Shown: in pieces, positions 8,295 to 16,910 of the stretch
How positions within the stretch are numbered: the first letter of the stretch is position 1
Layout: each line of letters starts with the position of its first letter
Origin: Fimbriimonadia bacterium
GTDB taxonomy: Bacteria > Armatimonadota > Fimbriimonadia > Fimbriimonadales > GBS-DC
Assembly (NCBI GenBank): GCA_026129765.1
Contig: JAHCHP010000001.1
Location: 186,001 to 250,000 of the forward strand
DNA: 64,000 bases
Direction: 5' to 3'
The notes under the pieces: generated by a model
What the model saw: only the letters and a program-made list of their open reading frames with translations
Databases searched by the model: none
Told to the model about the DNA's origin: nothing
Translations under genes and position numbers: made by a program

Positions 8295-9637
8295 AGTTGT
8301 TTGATTGCCTCCCATAAGCCTCGCGGGGTCGGTTTCACCACAGTGATGGGCGCGCCGATTTCTTGCGAGAGGCGTTCCACCGTCCAATCATCTAAAAAGA
8401 GATGATTTTCGCGCAGGCAGATCGAGGGAATAAACACCCGCGTTGGATGCGCTTTTTGCTTGAGTTGGGCAGCGATGTCTTGACCGGTGACGAGACCCGC
8501 TATCCAGATGTTTCCACCAAAGAAGTCGTTCTTCACGGCTAATACGTCCAATTGGATACCTTGTACCCGGTTCAGGCAGTCTGCCAGCGCTTGTACCGTG
8601 GCGGCGGGTAGTTCGCCAGTGATGAGGGTTCCTTTGACGGGCTGGGGCGCGGTGTCGGGCAGGCTTTTAGAGAGCCGGTTGAGCTCATCCAAAAACAGGC
8701 GCGTGGTTCCCACTCCGTCTTCTAATTGCGGAAAATCTTCGTAGTAGGCTTTGGAAGGAATCGGCTCGCCCGCGCTATAGAACCACTCATCTGCCAGAAA
8801 GACAAACCGAGTTCCCAGGGTTCGCTTAAAGCGTTTGTGCCAAGGAGCGATTTCGGATAAAAATTCTTGCGCATACTCTTGGGAGACCGGACTGACAGGG
8901 TAGAGCTTGTCGCGGTAGCGCGTCAAACCCACTGGCACGACCGCGACGGACATCACTCCGCCGGACAGCCCGCTCTGTTCTGGATGCATTTGCTCTAAGT
9001 CCAGCAATGTTCGCGTGAGATTGCTGGCATCGTTCAGCCCGGGACACAACACAATTTGCGCGTGAACCTCGATTCCATGTTCCGCCAAGCGTTTCAAGCG
9101 CGGCAGAATCGGTTCTCGCGCTGCGCGCCCCAGCATGACAGCTCGAACCAGCGGATCGGTTGCATGCACGGAGACATAGATGGGGGAAAGGCGCTGCTCT
9201 ATGAGCCTGTCGAACTCTTCCCCCGACATGTTGGTCAAGGTGACATAGTGTCCGTGTAAGAACGAGAGGCGGTAATCATCATCCATCAAGTAGAGCGAGC
9301 GCCGCATACCTTTGGGCATTTGATGGATGAAGCAGAAGACACATTTGTTATCGCAGGTGTGAATTTCATCTGCCAGCTCAAATTGGAAGGTGATCCCTAC
9401 CGATTCCGACTCGGCGCGCCGCAACCGCTTGGAGAGGGTCATATCGCCCCGCTGAAACTCTAATACCGCGCGTTCTTCTGCTGTGTGATAGCGAAAATCG
9501 ATCAGGTCGCGCAGGACGAAGCCATTGACCTTCACCAGGCGGTCGCCCGGCAACAAGCCCGCCCGCGCCGCGGGACTGCCCGGCTCGACCTCATGAATGA
9601 CTAACCCGTTGAATTTCCTGACTTGCGCTTCTGACAT
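8291..9637 (-). CDS. DUF512 / radical-SAM-like iron-sulfur protein with N-terminal PDZ domain
   Basis: The 448-residue protein has a PDZ-like start ([20 protein letters not shown], residues 13-32) followed by CDNKCVFC (Cys95, Cys99, Cys102), a CxxxCxxC cluster like that of radical SAM enzymes. The C-terminal half (LITGELPAATVQALADCLN and following) is the DUF512 domain. Members are widespread in Firmicutes, cyanobacteria and related lineages and have no firmly established reaction. The start overlaps the end of pdxT by 37 bases and the stop overlaps the SDR start, so it sits inside the pyridoxal-phosphate operon. No good Shine-Dalgarno precedes the ATG, consistent with translational coupling. 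Confidence 0.8.
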   Translation of the reverse strand: MSEAQVRKFNGLVIHEVEPGSPAARAGLLPGDRLVKVNGFVLRDLIDFRYHTAEERAVLEFQRGDMTLSKRLRRAESESVGITFQFELADEIHTCDNKCVFCFIHQMPKGMRRSLYLMDDDYRLSFLHGHYVTLTNMSGEEFDRLIEQRLSPIYVSVHATDPLVRAVMLGRAAREPILPRLKRLAEHGIEVHAQIVLCPGLNDASNLTRTLLDLEQMHPEQSGLSGGVMSVAVVPVGLTRYRDKLYPVSPVSQEYAQEFLSEIAPWHKRFKRTLGTRFVFLADEWFYSAGEPIPSKAYYEDFPQLEDGVGTTRLFLDELNRLSKSLPDTAPQPVKGTLITGELPAATVQALADCLNRVQGIQLDVLAVKNDFFGGNIWIAGLVTGQDIAAQLKQKAHPTRVFIPSICLRENHLFLDDWTVERLSQEIGAPITVVKPTPRGLWEAIKQL

Positions 9638-10191
9638 AGTTGGATAAAGTATTCGTGGACCCGCGTATCGCTTGTTAATTCGGGATGGAACGCGGTTCCT
9701 AAAATTGCGCCTTGCTGTACCGCCACAATATGCTCATCGTACCGGCTTAAGATTTGCACTCCTTTCCCGGCTTTATTGACCCAGGGCGCTCGGATAAAAA
9801 CGCCTTTCACTGGATCAGGTAATGGTTGAAACGGGATGTCCGCTTCGAAACTGGCGATCTGCCTGCCAAAGGCGTTGCGCCTGACCTCCACTTCCAACAA
9901 CCCAAGTCTATGCTGATCACTGCCCTCGATGTCCGTTGCCAGCAGGATCAAGCCCGCGCACGTCCCAAAGAGGGGCAGACCCTCGCGCCCTAATTCTCGA
10001 ATCACTTCATCCAAGCCGCTGCGGTTCAGCAATTTTCCAATGGTGGTGCTTTCGCCGCCGGGCAGAATTAAGCCATCAACCGAACGCGCTTGCTGCTCGT
10101 TCCGCACTTCGATGGCATCAACTTCTAAGCGATGCAGGGTCTGCAAATGTTTTTCGTAATCGCCCTGGAGGGCAAGCGCGCCAATTACCAT
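9601..10191 (-). CDS. pdxT: Pyridoxal 5'-phosphate synthase glutaminase subunit
   Basis: This 196-residue class I glutamine amidotransferase has the nucleophile in FGTCAG (Cys78), His169 and Glu171 in AFHPEL, and the PdxT motif [13 protein letters not shown]. It releases ammonia from glutamine and channels it to PdxS, forming the dodecameric PLP synthase of the DXP-independent route. It begins inside the last codons of pdxS (7-base overlap), which is the usual operon order. Length is normal for the family. Confidence 0.97.
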   Translation of the reverse strand: MVIGALALQGDYEKHLQTLHRLEVDAIEVRNEQQARSVDGLILPGGESTTIGKLLNRSGLDEVIRELGREGLPLFGTCAGLILLATDIEGSDQHRLGLLEVEVRRNAFGRQIASFEADIPFQPLPDPVKGVFIRAPWVNKAGKGVQILSRYDEHIVAVQQGAILGTAFHPELTSDTRVHEYFIQLCQKRKSGNSTG

Positions 10192-11129
10192 CCCCGGACT
10201 GCCATTAACTCCTCATTTGCCAGTTTTCGCACATCCAGGCTCGGCATCGCATCGCCCAATCCCTTCGAGACTTCCGCCAGCATCGCGGGGTCTTTGTGAT
10301 AGGTGGTGGCGTCGACAATAGCCTTTGCTCGTGAGCGCGGATCAGAAGATTTGAAAATGCCGGACCCAACAAACACCGACTCCGCTCCCAGCCACATCAT
10401 CAGCGCGGCATCCGCCGGGGTCGCGATTCCCCCTGCTGAGAAGTTTGGCACGGGCATTCGTCCGGTCTGATGAACCTCTACCACGAGATCATAGGGCGCT
10501 TGCAGGTCTTTGGCAATACTCATCAATTCATCTTCGCGGGCAGAGTGAATTCGCCGGATGTCACGCATGATGCTGCGCATGTGCCGGACTGCTTCGACCA
10601 CGTTGCCGGTTCCTGCTTCGCCTTTCGTTCTCATCATCGCCGCGCCCTCGCCGATTCGCCTCAGCGCTTCGCCCAAGTTGCGCGCGCCGCAGACAAACGG
10701 CACCCGGAATGTATGTTTGTTGACATGATGCTCTTCGTCGGCGGGGGTCAACACTTCGCTTTCATCGATAAAATCAATTTCCAATGCTTCCAGAATCATG
10801 GCTTCTACAAAATGACCAATTCGGCATTTCGCCATCACAGGGATGCTCACCGCTTCTTTGATTTCCTGGATCATACGCGGGTCCGACATGCGGGCAACGC
10901 CGCCTTCCGAACGAATGTCGGCAGGCACGCGCTCGAGCGCCATCACGGCGACCGCGCCCGCTTCTTCCGCGATGGCGGCTTGTTCGGCGTTGACGACATC
11001 CATGATGACTCCGCCTTTCAGCATTTCTGCTAAGCCGACTTTGACACGCCAGGTCGCTTTCTGCGCTTGGTAGGTTTCCTGTGAAGCCTGTGAAGAGTAT
11101 GTTTGTGGAGTTGCTAAACCGTTTTCCAT
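10185..11129 (-). CDS. pdxS: Pyridoxal 5'-phosphate synthase lyase subunit
   Basis: The 314-residue (beta/alpha)8 enzyme carries the family signatures [14 protein letters not shown], with the catalytic Asp44, and [10 protein letters not shown], with Lys101. It makes PLP from ribose 5-phosphate, glyceraldehyde 3-phosphate and ammonia supplied by PdxT. It has roughly a 20-residue N-terminal extension rich in Ser, Thr and Gln compared with typical 294-residue PdxS. A TATAAT lies 9 bases before the ATG, so the operon mRNA is probably leaderless. It heads the operon pdxS-pdxT-DUF512-SDR. Confidence 0.97.
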   Translation of the reverse strand: MENGLATPQTYSSQASQETYQAQKATWRVKVGLAEMLKGGVIMDVVNAEQAAIAEEAGAVAVMALERVPADIRSEGGVARMSDPRMIQEIKEAVSIPVMAKCRIGHFVEAMILEALEIDFIDESEVLTPADEEHHVNKHTFRVPFVCGARNLGEALRRIGEGAAMMRTKGEAGTGNVVEAVRHMRSIMRDIRRIHSAREDELMSIAKDLQAPYDLVVEVHQTGRMPVPNFSAGGIATPADAALMMWLGAESVFVGSGIFKSSDPRSRAKAIVDATTYHKDPAMLAEVSKGLGDAMPSLDVRKLANEELMAVRGW

Positions 11130-11138
11130 AGCATTTTC

Positions 11139-11144
11139 ATTATA
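11139..11144 (-). promoter_or_regulatory. Leaderless-type -10 element of pdxS
   Basis: TATAAT on the minus strand with only 9 bases to the start codon. Transcription would begin at or within about 3 bases of the ATG. Confidence 0.6.
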
Positions 11145-11183
11145 CCCGTTTCCAAAAACAACGCAATCCCCTTAAAATCGAGG

Positions 11184-11189
11184 TATAAT
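11184..11189 (+). promoter_or_regulatory. Promoter -10 of the second dockerin-like gene
   Basis: TATAAT 35 bases before the ATG at 11225, with the Shine-Dalgarno AAGGAGGT between them. It is divergent from the pdxS promoter 40 bases away. Confidence 0.65.
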
Positions 11190-11224
11190 AACTACATAAC
11201 CACAATGTAAAGGAGGTTTCTTCC

Positions 11225-12505
11225 ATGAAAGGATCACTGAAGATTCTTGGTACTGCAGTTGCTGTTTTGGGCGTGTGCGCGGCGCAGGCACAGCCCTCAT
11301 TAGTTCATGTGAAGTCGATAGACATTTCCTCGTCGTTTTCCGCGGGTGGCGCGCAGGGCGACACAGTTGGCGCTTTAGCTTGGGATGGTAAAAACTTGTA
11401 TATCGCAGGTTTCGCGGTCCCAGCGGCAGATTCGCCGGTTGGCGTTGTCAAAGTAGAAGGCTTGTTTGGAGCAAGTCCCACCTTCTCCCCGCTCATTTCT
11501 CTGACTCAGGCGGCAGCCAGTCGATCCTCTTATTTGGTCTATCACAACGGTTCGATTTATCTCGGCACAGGTTTAGGGGATGGAACCCAAAATCCCGCGA
11601 AAACCGGTGTCAGAAAATTTGACGCGATGACCGGCGCTCAGGATAACAGCTGGTCTGGCGGTGATGGCGTCTTAGTTCCGAATGAGGTAGATGGAGGCAA
11701 TACGCGCTTGGAGTGCTTGGAGCGGGATCCTCGCACCGACAGTTTGGCGATGTTGGCGCGCGGGCGAGGGATCACTTTCCGCCGCAGCTTTGCGGATGCC
11801 AGCGCATTGCCCAATATCTTGAGCGTTCCGACCCTGTTCTTGGGCGGCACGACTACCGGCGTTCGAGACCTTTCGTTCAATCCCGCGAACGGTGATATGT
11901 ATATGCGCGTGGATAACAGCGTTTTCTATGCGGAACGCACAGCCGACAACGCGGTTGCGGGCGGCGTCGCCAACGAAATCTCCAACCTGAGTTTCCGTTC
12001 CGACAACGCGTTTGCCGTCATGATCAATGTTCTGTATATGCCGACTGAGTACGGCGATGTTCTGGTGTTTAATCGCCGAACTGGCGGCGCAACGCCGGAA
12101 GCGCGCTTCCAGAGGGTATTTGTTCATAGCGGCACAGGCGCAACCTGGACTCCGCACACGGAACTGTTAGGCAACGAGCTTCTGGAAGATGGCACAGAAC
12201 CATCCGCTTTTTCGTTCGATGTGTTCAACTTCGCTTATGGCGATGCAGCAGACCGGTCTCGCGGTGACGCGAACATGGACGGCATTGTGAACGATGACGA
12301 CCTGTTAATGGTGTTGTTTGAATTTGGCACGGAGAATGCGGATGCAGACTTGAATAACGATGGACTCGTAGATGATGAGGACTTACTGATAGTTTTGTTC
12401 AACTTTGGTTTGAGTCCCAAAGACCGCTACTTGTTTATCATTTCCAGCAATTTGAACAGCGATCGGCTGGATATTTATCGTGTTGCAGCCGGCGGAGAGC
12501 AGTAA
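11225..12505 (+). CDS. Secreted propeller-like protein with dockerin-like repeats
   Basis: A signal peptide (residues 1-22, ending AQAQ) heads a 426-residue protein. The body contains repeated Gly/Asp-rich strands such as VGALAWDGKNLYIAGFA and RDLSFNPANGDMYMRV, which look like a beta-propeller of unknown ligand. Near the C-terminus, RGDANMDGIVNDDDLLMVLF and DADLNNDGLVDDEDLLIVLF form two dockerin-like calcium loops, followed by about 40 extra residues. AAGGAGGT precedes the ATG. The module is shared with the gene at 417-1235, pointing to a family of exported proteins with a common anchoring or calcium-folding domain. Confidence 0.8.
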   Translation: MKGSLKILGTAVAVLGVCAAQAQPSLVHVKSIDISSSFSAGGAQGDTVGALAWDGKNLYIAGFAVPAADSPVGVVKVEGLFGASPTFSPLISLTQAAASRSSYLVYHNGSIYLGTGLGDGTQNPAKTGVRKFDAMTGAQDNSWSGGDGVLVPNEVDGGNTRLECLERDPRTDSLAMLARGRGITFRRSFADASALPNILSVPTLFLGGTTTGVRDLSFNPANGDMYMRVDNSVFYAERTADNAVAGGVANEISNLSFRSDNAFAVMINVLYMPTEYGDVLVFNRRTGGATPEARFQRVFVHSGTGATWTPHTELLGNELLEDGTEPSAFSFDVFNFAYGDAADRSRGDANMDGIVNDDDLLMVLFEFGTENADADLNNDGLVDDEDLLIVLFNFGLSPKDRYLFIISSNLNSDRLDIYRVAAGGEQ

Positions 12506-12547
12506 GGATTATTGAGAGCCGGACGAACCCTTACAGGTAAGTAAGAA

Positions 12548-12585
12548 AAGCAGGGCTTCCGCAAATGATTGCGGAAGCCCTGCTT
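12548..12585. terminator. Bidirectional terminator between the dockerin-like gene and tRNA-Trp
   Basis: A perfect 17-base-pair stem (AAGCAGGGCTTCCGCAA and its complement) with loop ATGA. The minus-strand reading continues TTTTCTTACTT, giving a U-tract for the tuf-rpmG-tRNA-Trp transcript. The plus-strand side continues GCTATTCTTAAT, which is weaker. Confidence 0.85.
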
Positions 12586-12604
12586 GCTATTCTTAATAAC
12601 AAAA

Positions 12605-12680
12605 TGGCACGGGCGGCCGGATTCGAACCGACGACCACCGGTTTTGGAGACCGGCACTCTACCAGCTGAGCTACGCCCGC
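12605..12680 (-). tRNA. trnW: tRNA-Trp (CCA)
   Basis: The minus strand folds into a complete cloverleaf of 76 nucleotides with encoded 3' CCA. The anticodon loop CTCCAAA gives anticodon CCA, and the T-loop is GGTTCGAATCC. It sits 8 bases after rpmG. In many bacteria the next genes would be secE and nusG, but here a terminator and an opposing gene follow. Confidence 0.97.
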
Positions 12681-12688
12681 TCAACAGA

Positions 12689-12853
12689 TTATTTCGATTC
12701 GCGATGCGCAAGATGCTTGCGACAGCGCGGGCAATATTTCTTTAACTCCATTCGGTCCCGCTGTTTCTCGCGGTGTTTCGTTGTCGTATAATTGCGGTCT
12801 TTACATTCAGTGCAAGCCAGCACGACTACAGCTCTTTTACTCATCGCAGCCAT
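12689..12853 (-). CDS. rpmG: 50S ribosomal protein L33
   Basis: A 54-residue basic protein beginning MAAMSKRAVVVLACTECKDR and ending HLAHRESK. Cys14, Cys17, Cys41 and Cys44 form the two CxxC pairs of the zinc-binding type of L33. GGGAGA stands about 8 bases before the ATG at 12853; an internal ATG at 12844 is a less likely start. Its position between tuf and tRNA-Trp is a common bacterial arrangement. Confidence 0.95.
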   Translation of the reverse strand: MAAMSKRAVVVLACTECKDRNYTTTKHREKQRDRMELKKYCPRCRKHLAHRESK

Positions 12854-12928
12854 AATAAGTTTCTCCCAGTTGGATAATTGCTTTGGGAGCGAAGTTATCG
12901 AAACCTGCTCCGCTCCCTATTGAACTTG

Positions 12929-14146
12929 TTACTCGACGATGTCGGTGACCACGCCTGCGCCGACTGTGCGTCCACCTTCGCGCACCGCAAAACGCAAGCC
13001 CTGCTCAATCGCTACCGGCATAATCAACTTGCCTTCCATGTTGATGTTGTCGCCCGGCATCACCATCTCGACCCCTGCTGGCAACAAAATCTCGCCCGTC
13101 ACGTCCGTGGTGCGGAAGTAGAACTGCGGACGATACCCCGTCACAAACGGCGTATGACGACCGCCCTCTTCCTTCGTCAACACATACACCTCGGCTTTGA
13201 AATGCTTGTGAGGCTTGATCGAACCCGGCTTGGAGATGACCATCCCCCGCTCAATGTCCTTGCGATCCACCCCGCGCAGCAACAGACCCGCATTGTCGCC
13301 CGCCGTCGCCTCATCCAGCAACTTGCGGAACATCTCAATCCCGGTCACCACCGTCTTGCGCGATGCGTCCGCCAAGCCCACGATCTCCACTTCCTCGCCT
13401 TGCTTCAGCACGCCCCGCTCCACACGACCCGTCGCCACCGTCCCACGACCCGTGATGGTGAAGACATCTTCCACCGCCATCAGGAAGGGGCGATCCAACT
13501 CGCGCGCGGGCAGCGGAATGTAGGTGTCCACTGCATTCATCAAATCCCAAATCGCCTTGATCCATTGATTGGAGGTGTTGCTCGTCCAATCCTCGCTGTC
13601 GGCGGCTTCAATCACTTTCAGAGCGGACCCGCGAATGATCGGAATGTCATCGCCGGGGAACCCGTACTTGCTCAGCAACTCGCGCACTTCCAACTCTACC
13701 AAGTCCAGCAGTTCGGGGTCATCCACCATATCGCACTTGTTCATAAAGACCACCAACGCCGGCACGTTCACCTGACGCGCCAGCAGAATATGCTCGCGGG
13801 TCTGGGGCATCGGACCATCGGTCGCGGCGACCACCAAAATCGCGCCATCCATCTGCGCCGCGCCGGTGATCATGTTCTTGATATAGTCGGCGTGTCCCGG
13901 GCAGTCGACGTGCGCATAGTGGCGGGTATCGGTCTGATACTCGGCGTGATAAATGTTGATCGTCACGCCGCGCTGCCGCTCTTCCGGCGCGCTGTCGATC
14001 TGGTCGTAAGGCTGGTAATGGGCATAGTTGCTCTTGCTGAGGGTGCGCGTGATCGCGGCGGTCAAGCTGGTCTTGCCGTGATCGACGTGTCCAATCGTGC
14101 CGATGTTGACGTGCGGTTTCGTGCGCTCAAATTTCTGTCGTGCCAT
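12929..14146 (-). CDS. tuf: Translation elongation factor Tu
   Basis: From ATG 14146, which is preceded by GGAGGA, the product has 405 residues. It has the P-loop GHVDHGKT (19-26), [23 protein letters not shown], and NKCD for guanine specificity, followed by the usual domains 2 and 3. It delivers aminoacyl-tRNA to the ribosome as a GTPase. The effector-loop region reads [13 protein letters not shown] where most EF-Tu have a TINTAHVEY-type sequence, a mild oddity. Upstream tRNA-Tyr and tRNA-Thr are probably co-transcribed with it, as in the tufB operons of other bacteria. Confidence 0.98.
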   Translation of the reverse strand: MARQKFERTKPHVNIGTIGHVDHGKTSLTAAITRTLSKSNYAHYQPYDQIDSAPEERQRGVTINIYHAEYQTDTRHYAHVDCPGHADYIKNMITGAAQMDGAILVVAATDGPMPQTREHILLARQVNVPALVVFMNKCDMVDDPELLDLVELEVRELLSKYGFPGDDIPIIRGSALKVIEAADSEDWTSNTSNQWIKAIWDLMNAVDTYIPLPARELDRPFLMAVEDVFTITGRGTVATGRVERGVLKQGEEVEIVGLADASRKTVVTGIEMFRKLLDEATAGDNAGLLLRGVDRKDIERGMVISKPGSIKPHKHFKAEVYVLTKEEGGRHTPFVTGYRPQFYFRTTDVTGEILLPAGVEMVMPGDNINMEGKLIMPVAIEQGLRFAVREGGRTVGAGVVTDIVE

Positions 14147-14267
14147 TGTGTCCTCCGATAAATGTATCTGACATCTTGTTTGTTTTAGGTTGGAGACGGG
14201 GGGAGGCGCAACAGATTTGATTTTTAACGCTGCCCAACTTAGCCCTCTGCCTCGCAAAGAAAATATC

Positions 14268-14342
14268 TGGAGCCCAAGACGAGAATTGAACTCGTGACCT
14301 CGTCTTTACCAAAGACGCGCTCTACCACTGAGCTACTTGGGC
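14268..14342 (-). tRNA. trnT: tRNA-Thr (GGT)
   Basis: A 75-nucleotide cloverleaf on the minus strand with encoded CCA. Anticodon loop TTGGTAA gives GGT, and the acceptor stem GCCCAAG pairs with CTTGGGC. It lies 5 bases after tRNA-Tyr and upstream of tuf. Confidence 0.97.
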
Positions 14343-14347
14343 AGTAC

Positions 14348-14432
14348 TGGTGGCGAGAACAGGATTCGAACCTGTGAAGGCAGTGCCAGCAGATTTACAG
14401 TCTGCCCCCGTTGGCCGCTTGGGTATCTCGCC
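14348..14432 (-). tRNA. trnY: tRNA-Tyr (GTA)
   Basis: An 85-nucleotide class II tRNA with a long variable arm. Anticodon loop CTGTAAA gives GTA, the acceptor GGCGAGA pairs with TCTCGCC, and CCA is encoded. It is the first gene of the tRNA-tuf cluster. Confidence 0.97.
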
Positions 14433-14445
14433 TCAGCGAACAAGA

Positions 14446-14476
14446 ATTATACCCCAAACCGCAAGGGACTTGTCAA
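14446..14476 (-). promoter_or_regulatory. Promoter of the tRNA-Tyr/tRNA-Thr/tuf cluster
   Basis: On the minus strand TTGACA (14471-14476) and TATAAT (14446-14451) are both perfect consensus hexamers, separated by 19 bases. Transcription would start only a few bases before tRNA-Tyr. Confidence 0.8.
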
Positions 14477-14503
14477 GATTGCAAACGGGATTTCTTTTCC
14501 TGC

Positions 14504-14509
14504 TAATAT
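14504..14509 (+). promoter_or_regulatory. Leaderless-type -10 element of the VOC gene
   Basis: TAATAT with 7 bases to the ATG at 14517. TTGCAA at 14479-14484 may act as -35 (19-base spacer) and nearly abuts the divergent -35 of the tRNA promoter. Confidence 0.45.
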
Positions 14510-14516
14510 ATTTATT

Positions 14517-14912
14517 ATGGAAAACATAGATGAACCCCTCATGGGGCATATCGCATGGTTCGATTTAACGGTTCCTAATGCGGAGAAAACGCGCGATTTT
14601 TATCGACACCTGTTAGGATGGCGCTTCGAGGAAGTGGAGATGGAGGAGGGGTATAGCGATTATGTGATGTTCGCGCCAGGCGATGAGGAGCCTATCGCGG
14701 GAATCTGTCACAAGCGAGGTGTAAATGAGCCTCTACCGCCCGTCTGGTTAGCCTATTTTTTGGTCGATAATTTAAGCGTGAGTATGGCTCTCTGTGTGGA
14801 GAACGGAGGGAAAATCGTGCTGCAGCCGGAGCATTGGGGACCCGAGGCGCAAATGTGCGTTGTGAAAGACCCCGCAGGCGCGTATTTTGCGTTGTATCAG
14901 AAACCCGGATAA
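14517..14912 (+). CDS. VOC (glyoxalase/bleomycin-resistance) family protein
   Basis: The 131-residue protein begins MENIDEPLMGHIAWFDLTVP and shows the paired beta-alpha-beta-beta-beta halves of the vicinal oxygen chelate fold: NAEKTRDFYRHLLGW in the first half and VKDPAGAYFALYQ in the second. Metal ligands of true glyoxalase I are only partly evident, so no reaction is assigned. A longer frame would extend back across the tRNA-Tyr gene and is rejected. No Shine-Dalgarno is present, but a -10-like TAATAT lies just upstream, suggesting a leaderless mRNA. Confidence 0.8.
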   Translation: MENIDEPLMGHIAWFDLTVPNAEKTRDFYRHLLGWRFEEVEMEEGYSDYVMFAPGDEEPIAGICHKRGVNEPLPPVWLAYFLVDNLSVSMALCVENGGKIVLQPEHWGPEAQMCVVKDPAGAYFALYQKPG

Positions 14913-14921
14913 ATTGGATTA

Positions 14922-15875
14922 TCACGATTCAGCAGAGCGAATCATCGCTTCTTTGACTAAATCGAGGGCGCGCTGCACTCCCACGGTTGGCACAATCAGA
15001 CAGCCATCGGACGGGACGGCGCGCCATCCTTCCGGCTTATGATTGATCTCGATCCAGAAATCTTGAAAGAGACCGTCCTCTATGACCGCGACCCGGCAGA
15101 TCGCCCGGTTGCGAGAAGGGTCATAGAGATAGTCACGAAAGTCAACGGTCAATGCGCCTCCTTCCGAGCGAGGCTCAAAACGTTCTGGGTTGAAATGGGG
15201 AAGGCAATAGGTTTCCAGAGCAATTTCCTCCTGAGATAGATGGGGTGGCTGAGATAGTTCGGTAGGATAGAACGAAAGTTGATAAAATTCGGTTTGTCCC
15301 GTTTCCCGCCATTTGCGCTCATATTTGGTATCGAATTGGGGCGCAATGGCTTGCCAATCCATAGTGAATCCGCTACCGGGCGTCTGCGCGGCAATCCAAT
15401 CGCGATAAGAGGCATGGTCTGTCACAATTTGGAAGGGCGGTTCTTGAAGTTCTTGGCTCGTCGGTTTTAATTTTGAACGCAGTATTGCAAGAAACCGCTG
15501 ATTGAAGAGGCGATGCTTTTCATGGCTTTCTTTCGGCCAAGGGCAGGGGAACAGCGAGTAGAAGCGATCCACCGAATGGGGCGCGAAAGAGCGTTCCAGG
15601 ATAGTCGTCGCGTCGCCTAACAAAACGCGGGCATTGGTCAGTTGCGCATCCGCGATGCGTCTCAGGGCGCGCTTCACCGACTGCCATTCGCGCTCGATGC
15701 CGACAAAGTTCAATTCGGGATGGCGGGCTGCCTGCCGGACTAAATATTCGCCTGCGCCCGTGCCGATCTCGACCACCAAAGGCGCGCTGCGCCAGAACCG
15801 CGCTGCCCAATTGATTGGACGCTCCGCATGCTTCCAGAGGATCAACGGCGTCAGCGAACGATAGTAAGCTTTCAT
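14922..15875 (-). CDS. trmB: tRNA (guanine-N7)-methyltransferase, TrmB-like with C-terminal extension
   Basis: Residues 34-40 (VVEIGTG) form the SAM motif. GIEREW, LLGDAT and the family hallmark SLFPCPWPKESHEKHRLF follow. Canonical TrmB has FPDPWPK at this place, so position 111 is Cys instead of Asp. TrmB methylates G46 of tRNA to m7G. At 317 residues the protein is about 100 longer than the usual enzyme; the extra C-terminal part (EPRSEGGALTVDFRDYLYD onward) resembles the extra domain of some thermophile TrmB proteins. The stop of the upstream phosphotransferase gene is 3 bases before its ATG, so the two are co-translated. Confidence 0.85.
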   Translation of the reverse strand: MKAYYRSLTPLILWKHAERPINWAARFWRSAPLVVEIGTGAGEYLVRQAARHPELNFVGIEREWQSVKRALRRIADAQLTNARVLLGDATTILERSFAPHSVDRFYSLFPCPWPKESHEKHRLFNQRFLAILRSKLKPTSQELQEPPFQIVTDHASYRDWIAAQTPGSGFTMDWQAIAPQFDTKYERKWRETGQTEFYQLSFYPTELSQPPHLSQEEIALETYCLPHFNPERFEPRSEGGALTVDFRDYLYDPSRNRAICRVAVIEDGLFQDFWIEINHKPEGWRAVPSDGCLIVPTVGVQRALDLVKEAMIRSAES

Positions 15876-15878
15876 GCG

Positions 15879-16910
15879 TTATCCACTCAGCAGGGTTCGG
15901 AAGAGCCAAACCGCGACCACCGCAAAAATCAGCGCGACTCCATAGAGCAAGAGGACTGTCTGCTTATGGGTTAGTCCCAACTCGATAAGCTTATGATGGA
16001 TATGGCGTTTGTCTGCCTGATAGATAGGCTGTTTGCTCAGCAGCCGACGAATCACTACCGTCACAGCATCCAAAATAGGCAGTCCAAACACTAAGACCGG
16101 CACCACAATCGCAAAGGCGGTCGCTGCCTTGAATGTGCCTAAGATGGAAAGTCCCGCCAGCATGAACCCCAAAAACTGCGCTCCGCCCGTTCCCATGAAG
16201 ATTTTGGCGGGGTTGAAATTATAGCGCAGGAAACCTGCCGCCGCGCCCGTAATCGCTGCCGCGGCAATCGCAATGAGCCAATGCGGGTAGGGTTGGTCGT
16301 TCATGTCGGCTGCCTGTAGCGCCATCAGCGCTAACGCCAAACCCGCAATCGCGCTGACGCCTGCCGCCAATCCATCCAATCCGTCAATCGTGTCCATCGT
16401 TTTGGTGATCACGAATATCCAAATCGCAGTGATGGGAATCGCCATCCAGCCGAACTGAACCCAACGCGAAGCCGCATAGCGCGAGGAAGAATCGCCGCCA
16501 AAGGGATTGTTGATTCCCTCGATTTGCACTCCGAAGACCTGAACGATGAACCCGGCGAACAGCAAGGTTCCTAATTGGATCACTGCGGAAAATTGATATT
16601 TGTCATCCAGCATTCCTACGGCGGTTACAAGAGTTCCCGTGACCAAAAGCCCGATGAGAGGCATGGCGCGCTCGATGAACACCGGAAGCGAGTCTGCCAG
16701 CAAATAGAGCCTTGCCAGTCCCAACAAGCAGGCGACCATAACGCCGACATAAATCGCTAACCCGCCCCAACGGGGTATTGGGTCGGTATGGACGCGCCGC
16801 TTATCGGGGATATCCATCACCCCTTTGCGCATGGCTAACTGGCGCACCCAGGGCGTGAGGAGATAGGTGACGACGAGCGCGATGAGAAACACAGCGGTAA
16901 TCGTTTTCAT
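15879..16910 (-). CDS. Undecaprenyl-phosphate GlcNAc-1-phosphate transferase family (WecA/TagO/MraY-like)
   Basis: This 343-residue, roughly ten-helix membrane enzyme contains RRVHTDPIPRWGGLAI, GMLDDKYQF, the catalytic Asp region TIDGLDGLAAG, and DKRHIHHKLIELG near the end. Those are the conserved loops of polyprenyl-phosphate hexose-1-phosphate transferases. It attaches an N-acetylhexosamine phosphate to a lipid carrier to start a surface polysaccharide, which fits the diderm envelope genes elsewhere in the window. WecA/TagO type is preferred over MraY because the substrate-loop histidines match RHIHH. Its start overlaps the dCMP deaminase stop (ATGA). Confidence 0.88.
   Translation of the reverse strand: MKTITAVFLIALVVTYLLTPWVRQLAMRKGVMDIPDKRRVHTDPIPRWGGLAIYVGVMVACLLGLARLYLLADSLPVFIERAMPLIGLLVTGTLVTAVGMLDDKYQFSAVIQLGTLLFAGFIVQVFGVQIEGINNPFGGDSSSRYAASRWVQFGWMAIPITAIWIFVITKTMDTIDGLDGLAAGVSAIAGLALALMALQAADMNDQPYPHWLIAIAAAAITGAAAGFLRYNFNPAKIFMGTGGAQFLGFMLAGLSILGTFKAATAFAIVVPVLVFGLPILDAVTVVIRRLLSKQPIYQADKRHIHHKLIELGLTHKQTVLLLYGVALIFAVVAVWLFRTLLSG

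Noticed and set aside
12878-14161. Long plus-strand open frame (427 codons) opposite tuf
   Set aside because: It is the antisense shadow of the highly conserved EF-Tu gene. The translation is His/Arg rich with no recognisable motif.
14337-14516. N-terminal extension of the VOC protein
   Set aside because: It would translate across the tRNA-Tyr gene and its promoter; the ATG at 14517 has its own -10 element.
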